Source: Casuarius casuarius (Eukaryota; Chordata; Aves; Casuariiformes; Casuariidae). From it: a stretch of 64,000 nucleotides of DNA. A program made the position numbers and the translations under genes. The DNA is taken from the NCBI GenBank assembly GCA_003342895.1, contig PTFA01000159.1, forward strand, positions 496,001 through 560,000, written 5' to 3'. Positions within the stretch are counted from its first letter, which is position 1; every line of letters begins with the position of its first letter. The notes below the pieces were generated by a model that was given only the letters and a program-made list of their open reading frames with translations, was not told the origin of the DNA and searched no databases. Positions 35,645-45,924 of this stretch are shown in pieces.

Positions 35645-38260
35645 TTTAGATGAATGTTGGTATAATCCAAGACAGTTGCAACCTCTCTAGGGACCCTATC
35701 AAGGAAACTGCAATAGGCTTTTCATTTTCCTTCTCTGTAAGTATTTAGGGGATCTTGCAGAGATGTTGTTTCAAAATTCCTAAGGCCAATACAGAAGACA
35801 TGAATCAGGAAGATTTATATAGTCTCCTGTTTAAAAGAAAAAAAATAAAACTATTCACTTATTTCCCTTTACTCCTCCTTTAATGTGGTGTCTATACAGA
35901 CCAGTCTACTGAGAGAGACTGGCCATACCCTGGAGTTCTATATACTCTCTAGACCAGGTTAGGGTTGATTATTTCCATTTTCACTTCCTTTTGCCAATTT
36001 AACGGCTATTTGCCATTGCCAGTTCCAATCTTTTGGAGTTATCTCACCTTCTAGATGTTTTTTGCCACCTATTATGCTGCTTGCCTATTTTTGATTTAGG
36101 ATTGATACGATGTTAGAAATGAAAAAGAAGTGTTAAACTACCTGAGGGAAATAGACATCTGAAAACCTTGGTAGTAATTCTGCATCTGAGGAGAAATTGC
36201 TCCTATCTTTCTTTTCTTTTAAGGTGCATGAGTAAAACTTAGCTCTTATTCATGTTGGAGTTTTGGAGGTTTTTTTGAAAACACTTTGCAAATAGTTGTC
36301 ATTCGTACAATGTTCATACGTGACGTTGGAACTGCTGTCTAACTAGCTAAGAAATTTATGTAGCACTGATTGGTGCATTAGCTCAGCTCTGGCATTCTTA
36401 ACAAGCTTTAACTTTTAAGGTTTCCATTCAGTGAGGTCAGTACTTTAATTGAGGTAAGCCAGCCATATAGAAGGGAGCTGAAAGTATTTTTACTAGTGTT
36501 GAAGGGCAGGAGGAGGGCAATTTGCAGGATTCTGTCGTTTCTCTGTTATTCATAAAGCTTCCTAGAGAACTTAAAAGTTCTCTGGAATTTGCTTTAAAAG
36601 CTGCAGAGGGAGAAATAAAGAGCACCAGCACATGTTTTCATGTGTTTATTTTTTTTTAAACACTGGAAACTCTATAAAGACTTGTTTACAGGAATTGTGA
36701 CAGTGAATGAAGAACTCAAGTGCTTGTTCAAATGCTTTATTGAAAGTTTTTTTGTGCATATATACTTAGATTATATGAAAGTAGCAGCATTCAGCTACAC
36801 CCTTTGCCGTGTTAAAAACTCTTCGACACTCTCCTTGCCAGCTGGGGAGCTGGGTTAGGAGTCCCCTTTGGTTTTCTCTATTGCTTTAGTGTCTTATGCT
36901 CTGTGCTGGCAGCTTTATCACAAAAGCAGGCTTTCTTTCCTTGGTTATTTTCAGACTGTTCAAATCTGTGCAACGGCTTTGTGCATAATGGTCCTCAAAG
37001 AAGGGGCAGGTCAGATACAGTATTTTTGAACTCCACTGAGTATTTGGTTGCTATTGCTCAAATCTGGCAAATGACTTGCAAACATATTTATTCAAATGGT
37101 TTAACCTCCATAGACAGTGAATGAGAAATAGACCCAGAGTTTAAATGCAGAGATCGCAGGGTAGTGGGATGGGGGATAGGGGCTAGAAAGAAAGGAGGGA
37201 ATCGGAAACTTGAGACTCTTTTGGTGCTGATAGGACCAGGGCTGTAGGAGCAAAATGTTTTCCTTTATTTATGATATTTTCTGTGCAAGGAAAACTCAGG
37301 AAATCACGGCGCTATTAATCTTACGGAGACCATGAGCTTGCAACTTGTTTTGTAAAGAGGCCGGAATTGGGTGGCAGGTGGGTTTGAGTGCAGCCAGGGT
37401 TGCACCACTGCAGTTTTCTGTCTGTCCTACTGTCTGCAGCAGCCCAGTGGTGTCAGCTGAAAATGGGCTGCTGCAGCATGCTGTGAGCAGCCATTGCATG
37501 GCTTTTCCCATGTCTGAGTTGCAGGTGGAGAGCTGGGACAAAAAGAAGGAGAGCTAGAATGTGAGTCTCTCACAAGACAGATAAGTGATGCAGCTTGACG
37601 TTGTTTCAGGGTACCCTCGGCCTTGCAATGAACTAAATACCGCCCCATGCCACAGGGGTGACTGTTGTGCCTCAGCAACCTTCTGCTCTCCTGTTCTCTC
37701 TGTCCCACTCCAACAGTCCCTGCCAAAAACCACAAGCCTGTGGGTGCTCTTTCCTCTGAAACAGAACCTGCAAGCCCATCAAGAGCTGAGCTCTGGTCAC
37801 TTCTGGTATTATTGGTATGGCTGTGCTTTGTGGTCTGGATATGATCTGGAGGCCACATGTGGTAAAAGTCCTACTGTTAACTGTAGATGCTGAATGAGTT
37901 TTGTGCTGGTTCCTTTCCATACCCTTTGGAATAATTTGAGGTTTAATAAGTGTTTCCTTGCCTAAATGAGAAAGCTTAAAGTTTTTACTCCATCCTATTT
38001 TGAGAGTAATATTGGCCTAATTTTCCTATGTGTTTGTTAATTTGTTTGCCTTTGGAAGGACTGCAGAAATCCCTGTGTTTGTATATGCAAGATCTGCATG
38101 TTCCTATTAGGGCTCAGTAGTCACTGTTACTCATTAGAAGAGATACTGCCTCATCCACCAATTGTAAAGTATGCATGGTAGGAAGGATTGAGGAGGAAAT
38201 CTAAAACACACTGGTCCTAAATCATAATAATTAGGTCTCTGACTACACAAATGAATCTAG
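35645..38260. other. noncoding stretch
   Basis: No gene supported. Between 37290 and 37910 both strands carry long overlapping frames (143 codons on the minus strand, 102 on the plus) in GC-richer sequence. No frame has a known domain, and the overlap suggests low stop density. See finding. Confidence 0.6.
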
Positions 38261-38264
38261 AGAC

Positions 38265-38310
38265 AGCTTGCTGAATTTACACCAATCTCCATTAAAGTCA
38301 GAGCGGTTCC
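38265..38310. repeat. decayed amniote interspersed repeat
   Basis: 'GAATTTACACCAATCTCCAT' then 'TAAAGTCAGAGCGG' recalls 'gatttacaccagt...ccattgaagtcagagc' of the widespread sauropsid repeat. Confidence 0.4.
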
Positions 38311-38319
38311 AGGCAGGAG

Positions 38320-39255
38320 GCTGCTTGCAAAGGTATTTCCAGGAATATATAGTGTGACTTGTGACTATAGCTGATTCATTTCCTTTTTTCAAAAATAGTC
38401 GAATGCTCCATTTTAAAAATAGATCTGTTAAGCTATTTGCATTCCTGACTCTGTAAACAGTGCCCACAACAAATGTGCCAATAGCTTGGATAGCTGAACT
38501 GGAAAATGGGGAGTAAGGAGCCATAGCAGTATCTGCAAATTCAGAGTCTGGACCATAAGTGCAAGTCAAAAATCAGTGGCTGTAATGAATTACTCTCACC
38601 CTTTTAAAGAACGTGCAGACTGTGAGAAAAGCCTTCACACTAGATGTGTCAGGTTTAATACATTTTTAGTGTATGTGCATGCATACGTGCTGGTTTCTGG
38701 CTGCTTGCAGAATATAACCATATATGAGAAAGACGTGTGACAGAGCGGGAAAGGTAGTGAGAATGAAAGTAAGAGAATTTTGACGCTGTGAAAAAGGGGC
38801 ATCAAAGTAATTGAAAAAGAGTAAAATGTTCAGGGAAGCTTTGGCAGCTGAGTGTTTGCCCAAGTCTGCTAGACTTGTATTACAGATGATTACAGTGCAG
38901 TAACTAGACCAAACGCTTGACGAACCAAGAACCAATCATGTATGGCTCAAGGTAAATGATAATGTTTTGATTGATTTGAGGAGAAGCAGTAGTGAGTCCC
39001 AGACACTTGTCTCTTTTATTGACTTGAGCATTAATTAATTTATGAGTAGGTTTCACATTTCCACATGGTGTTGCAAAATTATGGAGTTGAATTAATTATT
39101 TGGTAATCAGTGAATCCCATTAGGTGAAACAATATGGACTTGTTCAGGAGCTTAAACATCATTCAGCGTTAGTGTAGCAGTTGTATACTCATTACAATGA
39201 TGATGCTTTTATTAAATATACCTTCCATTAGTTCTGGTTCATTTTAATCTTCCTG
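38320..39255. other. noncoding stretch with a homeodomain-motif-rich segment
   Basis: No gene seen. From about 38995 to 39235 there are several homeodomain-type words (GCATTAATTAATTTATGAG, GTTGAATTAATTATTTGG) without repeats, suggesting a possible conserved noncoding element. Confidence 0.5.
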
Positions 39256-39264
39256 CAAAAAACA

Positions 39265-39535
39265 TCGAGTTGAGCGCTGTGACAAGAGCAGAACAAGGAC
39301 TAAGCGCAACACAGCCCGAGGGCCGGGCTGCCGCGGGGGTTGGGTGGGGATCCTGCTTACCACCCCCACTGGGGTACAGCACTGCTCCTAGGGGTGCAGG
39401 CAGCGGGGTGAAACCTGGCTTTTGGTGGGATGCCTTCAGTGGGGTGGGGAAGGCACGGGCAGGCGCAGCTTGAAGCCCCGATGCTGCTGCACGGTGGCGG
39501 CTGCACAGGGGTTTTGGCTCTCCTCGGAGATCGCC
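39265..39535. promoter_or_regulatory. GC-rich patch with moderate CpG content
   Basis: About 15 CpG in some 280 bases by hand count, clearly above the flanks but weaker than the island at 23.7 kb. On the minus strand GGTG|GTAAGC (plus coordinates 39364-39355) is a strong donor-like site, so a minus-strand first exon ending at 39361 is conceivable. It could be a decayed CpG island. No protein is recognised in its frames. Confidence 0.3.
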
Positions 39536-40033
39536 TTTTAAAAACTGTTTCCGCTGTGCTGATGTGGCTACTCCTGCCTGTGTTTAAATCAAAGCTCTGG
39601 TTATTAATCGGAGAATTAGAATACCTAACAAAGGCGATGATGCTCGTTCTCTGGAGGAGGTGATTTTCAGGGAGACAGTAATGGATACAGAGCCTTTCCC
39701 CTTTGCAATCCCCGCAAGGGCAGCCGTGACTGAAGATCCTTACCCTATGCTATTTTGTCTGTCGTCAATGTGAAATAAGTAACTAGACTGGACAGGTTCC
39801 ATATTACATAAAGTAATATTACAGCTAGCGTCTTTGGGGGCTCTGCACTCTGGCTGAAGATCTCAGAAAAGAGTATGGGGGAAATGAGAACTCTTAATTA
39901 AAATACAGGCCTATGCTAGAAATCGTTTCAGGTGGCGATGTTTTCAAACGCCCAGCTTAAGAAGCTGCACTCAATATTCACAGACTGTGAACCTGAATTT
40001 TTTAATACAGTTTCTTCTGGGCTCTCAGAAATG

Positions 40034-40041
40034 ATGCAAAT
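40034..40041 (+). promoter_or_regulatory. POU octamer motif ATGCAAAT
   Basis: Perfect octamer within ATGATGCAAATGATGCATTC. The surrounding 39.9-40.25 kb is repeat-free and rich in homeodomain-type words (GATTAAT, CTAATT, TATTAATGAAAT). An 8-base match can easily be chance. Confidence 0.25.
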
Positions 40042-40342
40042 GATGCATTCCTGATTAATAGCACTCTCAAAAACTTTAATCTGAATTTCTTTTACCCACT
40101 AGAGTTGCACAGTGACAGTCTGAACTTCTTCATGGTGACCTGCTGTAGCTCCTGCTAGAAATGTAGCCTGCTAATTCTGGAACTATTAACCCATCTGAGC
40201 ATAATATTAATGAAATCATTCTCTGTTCATTTCAGTTCTGCTGCTGAAACGCATAGACGAAGAGTTTCTCCACACACTTCATGTGCACTTGTCCTAGGAG
40301 ATTGTGCGAGTACTGTGTACTTCAAATTCATTTGCTGTTTTG

Positions 40343-40356
40343 GTTTCTCTAGCAAC
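40343..40356 (+). promoter_or_regulatory. RFX X-box-like word
   Basis: GTTTCTCTAGCAAC has one good X-box half (AGCAAC, fitting RGYAAC) and a weak other half. It nearly equals the better site at 62293 (one base different over 14). Confidence 0.2.
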
Positions 40357-42624
40357 TAGAAGGTGCCTTTGATCTCTCCACCATCTCTTTGTTTTTGCAT
40401 TTTGATGATTTTATCATGAATTCATGTTTAATTCATGTTGAAATGATGCAGTAAGTGGTAACACTCAAAGAAAAGATACTTTTTGCAAAATCAAACCGTA
40501 TTCATTTGAACTCTGTATGAACTACTCTGTTCCTTTGAAGTAGAAAATATTAATGAGGACAAATATTAAGAAAAAGATACTTATACTAAGTCACATTTAT
40601 TATCTCATCTGAGGATACAGTGGAGGTAGATCTAACAGATGAAAAACGAGTGTGTTTTGAGTAAACTTTTGTTTGAAATACATCAACAAGTGACCAATTG
40701 TTTTGTGTTAGGTTTTTGATTTTGTCATTTTTTTCTCTGTTTCTTTGTTACATATTCATTGATATCCATGAATTTTATGGATAATACCACATGCATAATT
40801 AATATGACACATGCACAAATGTAAAATACGTTCAGTAGGATCATGTTTTTCCTCTGGAAAACTAAAGGGAAAGCAAGCTTCATGCAGCTTGTACTTTTTA
40901 CAGGGAGTTTTTGTCATTTTAATAAGAGGCTTCTTGTGCCAATGTTTTTGCTTGTTTGCTTTGGTTTGGTTTTTTTGCGATGAATCAGATTGCGATTGAT
41001 ACAAAGGAAGTGTATGTACTTCTGTTAGCAGAAAACACAATGTCTTGATGTCAGAGGTGCTACGAGCTCTGAGACGGTGAGATGCATGCAGCCTCCTTTG
41101 GGATGGGCTGTGCATTTTGAGTTTTGAAATAGTAGGAGAGGGTCGTCAGCATTTGTGATGAGGCCCAGAATGTTATCTCAGAGTATAAAAAAAGACAAAT
41201 CTTAAACAGCTTCCTTATTTTTTTAACGGTTTTAACATTCACTTCAAAGTACAATATAAAGAATTCTGTTACTCCTGAGGTACCACTGTCATGTAAGAGC
41301 GTGCGTTCNCTGCTCAGTGTGTCAGTGCACTCCTTCTGCTCACAAGGTCAGAGCCAACGAGGTGCAACAGGACAGTCTGAGTGACAAATGGGATGATTTA
41401 AAATGTTTTATGCTGTGGTTATATTTTAAGGCAAATGAAAAGCAGACTATCAAAGAGCAATTACAACTTAAGAGAAGAAAATAATTGTGAGTACGTAATA
41501 GATAAATTGGATTATATTTTAAAGTATGTAAATTTGAATGAACTTGAAGTTAAATCAAAAGCATTGATAGGACAGCATTTCAAGTCACAGTTACATGCAA
41601 GAATTTATTCTTTTGAACAGAAAGGAGCTTGTTTGAGGATTTCAGGTAATTGATTTTGTCTGGGATTTCAGTAGATATTGAAATTGTAGTTTGCTGTATA
41701 CTGGATTATTTCCTGGTTTCTTTAGCATTGTGAAGTTGCCTCTAAACAGAGACAGCTTTGGAAACATTGTAATTGTCATTCATAATGATGGCAGGCATTT
41801 GAATCCATATGATACTTCTGAAATGAGCTGATATCATGGAACAATGAAGGCTACTAATGAAAAAAAGAAAGCCACGTGAGGCACAAAGTGAACTCTAGTG
41901 TTTGGGCTTTCACAAAGAGCCCTTCGTTGGACTGATCAAAAGAGGGGAAGTGTTTTTGTTTGTGAATATAAGACATAGAATAAAGGTAAGCAAACTAGTT
42001 TTCAATTCTTCTGGATGTAATAAAACAAAAATAATAATCCCAAATTTGTCAGTGTTTATAAAGTTACTTTCTGGTCAGATTATTTCCTGGCCAAGACATA
42101 TCAATTGTATTGCTATTTCCTCCCCTTTTTTTATGGGTTAGAAATCACATAAAAATGTGTCTCCCATTACATGGAATCGGCTCTGATGGACAACTGCGGC
42201 ATTCTACGTGAAAGAGATGGGAAGAAAGTGGAAATGGGGAAAAATAAAAACAGGTGGCAAGGGGCCCAGGAACAATAAAAGTCTGAATGAGAACACCTTT
42301 ATCACTTCTGCAACAGCAGTTTAAAGGCCCAAGGAGAGAAATAGATTTTGTAAATCAGACTAAATATTTTTTACAGGGTGCAGCGTGCAGCTTAAGAACC
42401 CAGTTGGGAAAAATAGCTTTTGCAATTCAGGAAAGAAAATATATTCTACTGGCTACTGTTTAGGAGCAGGGGGAGATAGGATAAGGAAATACTTTTTACA
42501 TGGCAAAGAACAAGCATATGTATATATTTTGTGTGTCCATAAAAATGCTATATAAAGGAAGCCTTTTGCACTGCATAGCCGTGTTTACTGGTTCCTATAA
42601 AACCTGCAAACCTCATTGTGTATT

Positions 42625-44445
42625 TTTAAGCATCATTTATTGACATGCATTTTTATTTTAAATAACCATTTGCACAAATAAAAACATCTCCTTAGTAGAG
42701 CAGTTGTTTTACAGAATCTACCATTAGTTGACTTTGAACAAACCTTTTGAAATAACAGAAAATCAGCAAACGTATTGGATGGCAGCTCTTGTTTTGAAAT
42801 TAGAAACAGATGGATTAAGCAAGAAATTATTACTGGTGACCCTCCCAAAGATGAATATGTATCTTATCAAGGTAATGATGTGAAAAGGACATGCTACTAA
42901 TGAATAGGCTTCAAATAGCTGAGGTAGGACTCATCAAGACCCAGTAGACTTCCTGCACAATTACAGGGCCACTTGGAGAGGCACGGTGCCTGCCACCACC
43001 TGCCCAAAGAAGGTCCAACACCGAAAACCAAGAGATGACATTGATAGTGGAAATGCGGCTTAGGCGAATAGGGATTTTTTTGATTACTAGTAGAAGATTG
43101 AGGAAGATTTGTTAGTACTGTGGAAGGGTACTGAAATTGCAAGGAGTCATTTAAAAATTTATGGTGTTTTTTGTTTTGTTTTTGTTTTTCCTGTCTGATC
43201 CGTCTTTCTTCAAGATGAACAGGAACTGTACACAGATTGAGAATGAAATAGACTGGCAGAGAACATACTGAATGTCTGCCCACTCATTTTTTATGTCAAT
43301 AAGAAATTGACTAGAAAGATTAGAACACTGAAACATTTTTCATCTCATCAAAAAAATTGACAAAATATTCCTTTTAGCATTTTTGGCAAAATTGCACTTT
43401 GAGATTTTTCTCTAAATTAGTCTGCCTTGGAACAGACTCTCTTGTGATTACTTGAAAACTGGGGAAATTTTTAAAAGAGGGGTATTGTCTTATTTCTGCT
43501 CCCTGCAACTTAAATGCTAAAAGAACCATCACCATAACAAATAAAATGATGCATTACCACTGTCAAAGAAAAATGTTATATTGGCCAAGATATTTCCTCC
43601 TTCTTTGGGACACGTTATTGTTATTGATGGGAGCTTTGGGTGTCTGTTGCCAGAGAGTGTACTGGGAAGGCATGTGTATTCCTCCTCCTTGCAATAGGAC
43701 ATGTTTTTTGCTTTGACATCTGTTGTCCTGAGTTCTGTACATTTTTCTTTTGATCAGACCACTTCTGTCATACTGGTATTTCCAGGCTGATTGGTGTGAC
43801 TGCTTTAAAGGAGAGTTTACCCTAAACAGTATTTTTTTCAGAAAACCTGTGGCTGCTGCTGTTTAGCTTCTTAAAGAAGCATTTCTGCTCAAGCATAAAG
43901 GTAGTAATAGTTAAAACTGAGTGTGGACTCAACTGGACTGTAGTTTCTTAAGTTTTGGAATGAGTTCAGTGAAGTACTATACTTTGTCCCTTAGAGAAAG
44001 GCATACTCGGTCTGACATCTCCTTTTCCAGTAAAACAGCCCAATTGTGCTGTATTTCAAAGCCACCCTCTAGTCAAAACTTAAGATAGCCAAATTGTGGT
44101 ACAGTAGCCATTATCAAACTTGTGTGAGAAACAATGCATATATCATGTTTTTTCCTCCTCCTGAGGATTACTGCTTTGGAGTGTCATGAATCTGTGCAGA
44201 ATCACCTTATTCAATTAGCAAAGCAGAAAGCTGACTGGATGACTGTTTGGCCAAGAAATAGACCACTGTGATTCAGTGAGAAAATAGCAATAAACATTTA
44301 GTTAATTTGCAGGCAAGGGAAAACAACTGATCATGTATTGATTCAGATAGTCTGGGGATCATCAGAAAGGTAGTTTACTAGATGGAAGACATTTCTATTA
44401 AAAATTAAACATTTTTGTAGTGATGGAAGTAGATTCTGAACCTGT
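42625..44445. other. noncoding stretch
   Basis: No gene seen. The 128-codon minus-strand frame at 42897-43283 contains low-complexity lysine/glutamine/asparagine and no known domain. Confidence 0.65.
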
Positions 44446-44450
44446 TTTCG

Positions 44451-44473
44451 GTATGCATTTTAAAAATGCATAC
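44451..44473. repeat. perfect 23-bp inverted repeat
   Basis: GTATGCATTTT (44451-44461), a single A, and AAAATGCATAC (44463-44473) are perfect reverse complements. Each arm contains ATGCAT. This could be a dyad binding site or a cruciform-prone element. No transposon ends or target-site duplication were seen. Confidence 0.95.
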
Positions 44474-44474
44474 G

Positions 44475-45890
44475 TAAGCCAAACTGAAGTTTACATTTCA
44501 TAAGAATCTGTACTGCTTTAGCACTTCCCAAAGGGAGTTTTCAGACCTTGATTTCATGCTGTCCAGATATAACGTCAAAAAACAAAACAAAACAAGGAAA
44601 CTGTAGTGTTTAACTTCAGAGGCAACTCAGGGGACATTGTCAACTAAGACCTCATTTCCAACTCAGCATCTTAAGAAGGAAGTTGTCTTAGAGGAGAAAG
44701 TTGCACCAATATAACACACTTTTAAGATAAATGATAAGAAGTAGGAGTCAGGAACACAGGAAAACTCTAGTTGCTTCTTTGGTTAGTCTGCAGATTTCCT
44801 GTTGTTGAGTATCTTTCTTATAAAGCTGCAAAACTGCTGTTGGAAGGAACAGGCTGCACTTTTTTTTTTTTTTTTTGGGCAAAGTTAGTTTCAATTTCAG
44901 ATAAGCCAGTATCCTGAAATAAAGCCTGTGTTGAAAAGGTGACTTTCCTTCAAGTTGCATCTCCTGATAAACTTTCCCTTTGGTTGTTTTGCCCCCGGCT
45001 CTGGTATTTCCCATAGGGCCTAACATTTCCAAAAAAAATAACCTGGAAGTTACAATCAAGACTTACAGTGACTAATTAAGTGTAAATATTTGAATGATAG
45101 GTATATTGTGTAAAAATAATAATAATGAGGGATTAATATAAAGAGCATATTAATGATGAGGCTGTGTTTTCTCTGCAGTTTAAGAATGCAAAATATTCAG
45201 TTATAGCAAGATGAAAAGTTCAGTTATTTACGACTTTGTTATGGGACAGTGAGTAGCCACTTCATTCTTTCTCTTCATAGCTGATGGGAGCAGCTCTGGG
45301 GTCCCTGGGCTGAGGGTAGGGTGTAATAGGAGGTGTTCAAAGAAGGTACCTGAAGACCTGGGACAAAGAGGTGTTTGAGTAGCTGTTGCGGAGCTGAGTG
45401 GGAAACGTGGCTGGCCAGTGGTGGGGAATTTGAGGAGTTGTGAGCCCGTGACTGCTATGGTCGACAACTCCAGACAGGGATCACAACCAGCACACTTGCA
45501 AAGCAGGGGAGTGGAATAGGCCTGGTGGGGCCATTTAACCAGCACTATGAATAACATGATTGATTTTCAGCTGAAGAAACAGAAATATGGATTTTTATCT
45601 TCTGCTCAAAGTAGGATAAGGAAGGGTGTGTGGCAATGTGTGCTCAGGTTTTTTCTCTGTTTCGTTTCACTAGTATGCTTAAATAGGGCTATGTACTGCC
45701 CCCAGAGCCCTGCTGCAAACTATCATATTAGCATAGAAGTTAGCTAATCAAAGGACATCATCCCTGTTCTTTTTGAGCTGTGGGAAATCATTATTTCATT
45801 TGAACTGTCTTACTGAGCACTTAAACAGTACTACATCCTGTAGAACAGGTTTTGTTTTTTCTTGGTTTTGATTTTGAGGTACAAAAGGTG
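44475..45890. other. noncoding stretch
   Basis: No gene seen. Contains a T17 run at 44860-44876. The GC-richer segment 45240-45550 has a 109-codon minus-strand frame of proline/serine/threonine-rich composition without a recognised domain. Confidence 0.65.
44860..44876. repeat. T17 homopolymer
   Basis: Uninterrupted T-run followed by GGGC. No retroposon body was recognised. Confidence 0.95.
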
Positions 45891-45895
45891 TAAAA

Positions 45896-45920
45896 ATATA
45901 TATATATATATGTATACACA
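45896..45920. repeat. (TA)n microsatellite
   Basis: Eight TA-type steps running into TGTATACACA. Confidence 0.9.
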
Positions 45921-45924
45921 CTAC

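Larger units (their letters stand above)
39540..42620. other. AT-rich noncoding stretch
   Basis: No gene seen. It holds an octamer word and an X-box-like word, listed separately, and N41309. The frames on both strands around 40756-41254 have no recognisable domain. Confidence 0.65.

Noticed and set aside
37427..37858. 143-codon minus-strand frame as a gene
   Set aside because: No recognisable domain, overlapping frames on the other strand, and no splice or promoter context. Kept only as a low-interest finding.
42897..43283. 128-codon minus-strand frame
   Set aside because: Includes low-complexity translated TTTTG/T-rich DNA and no domain.
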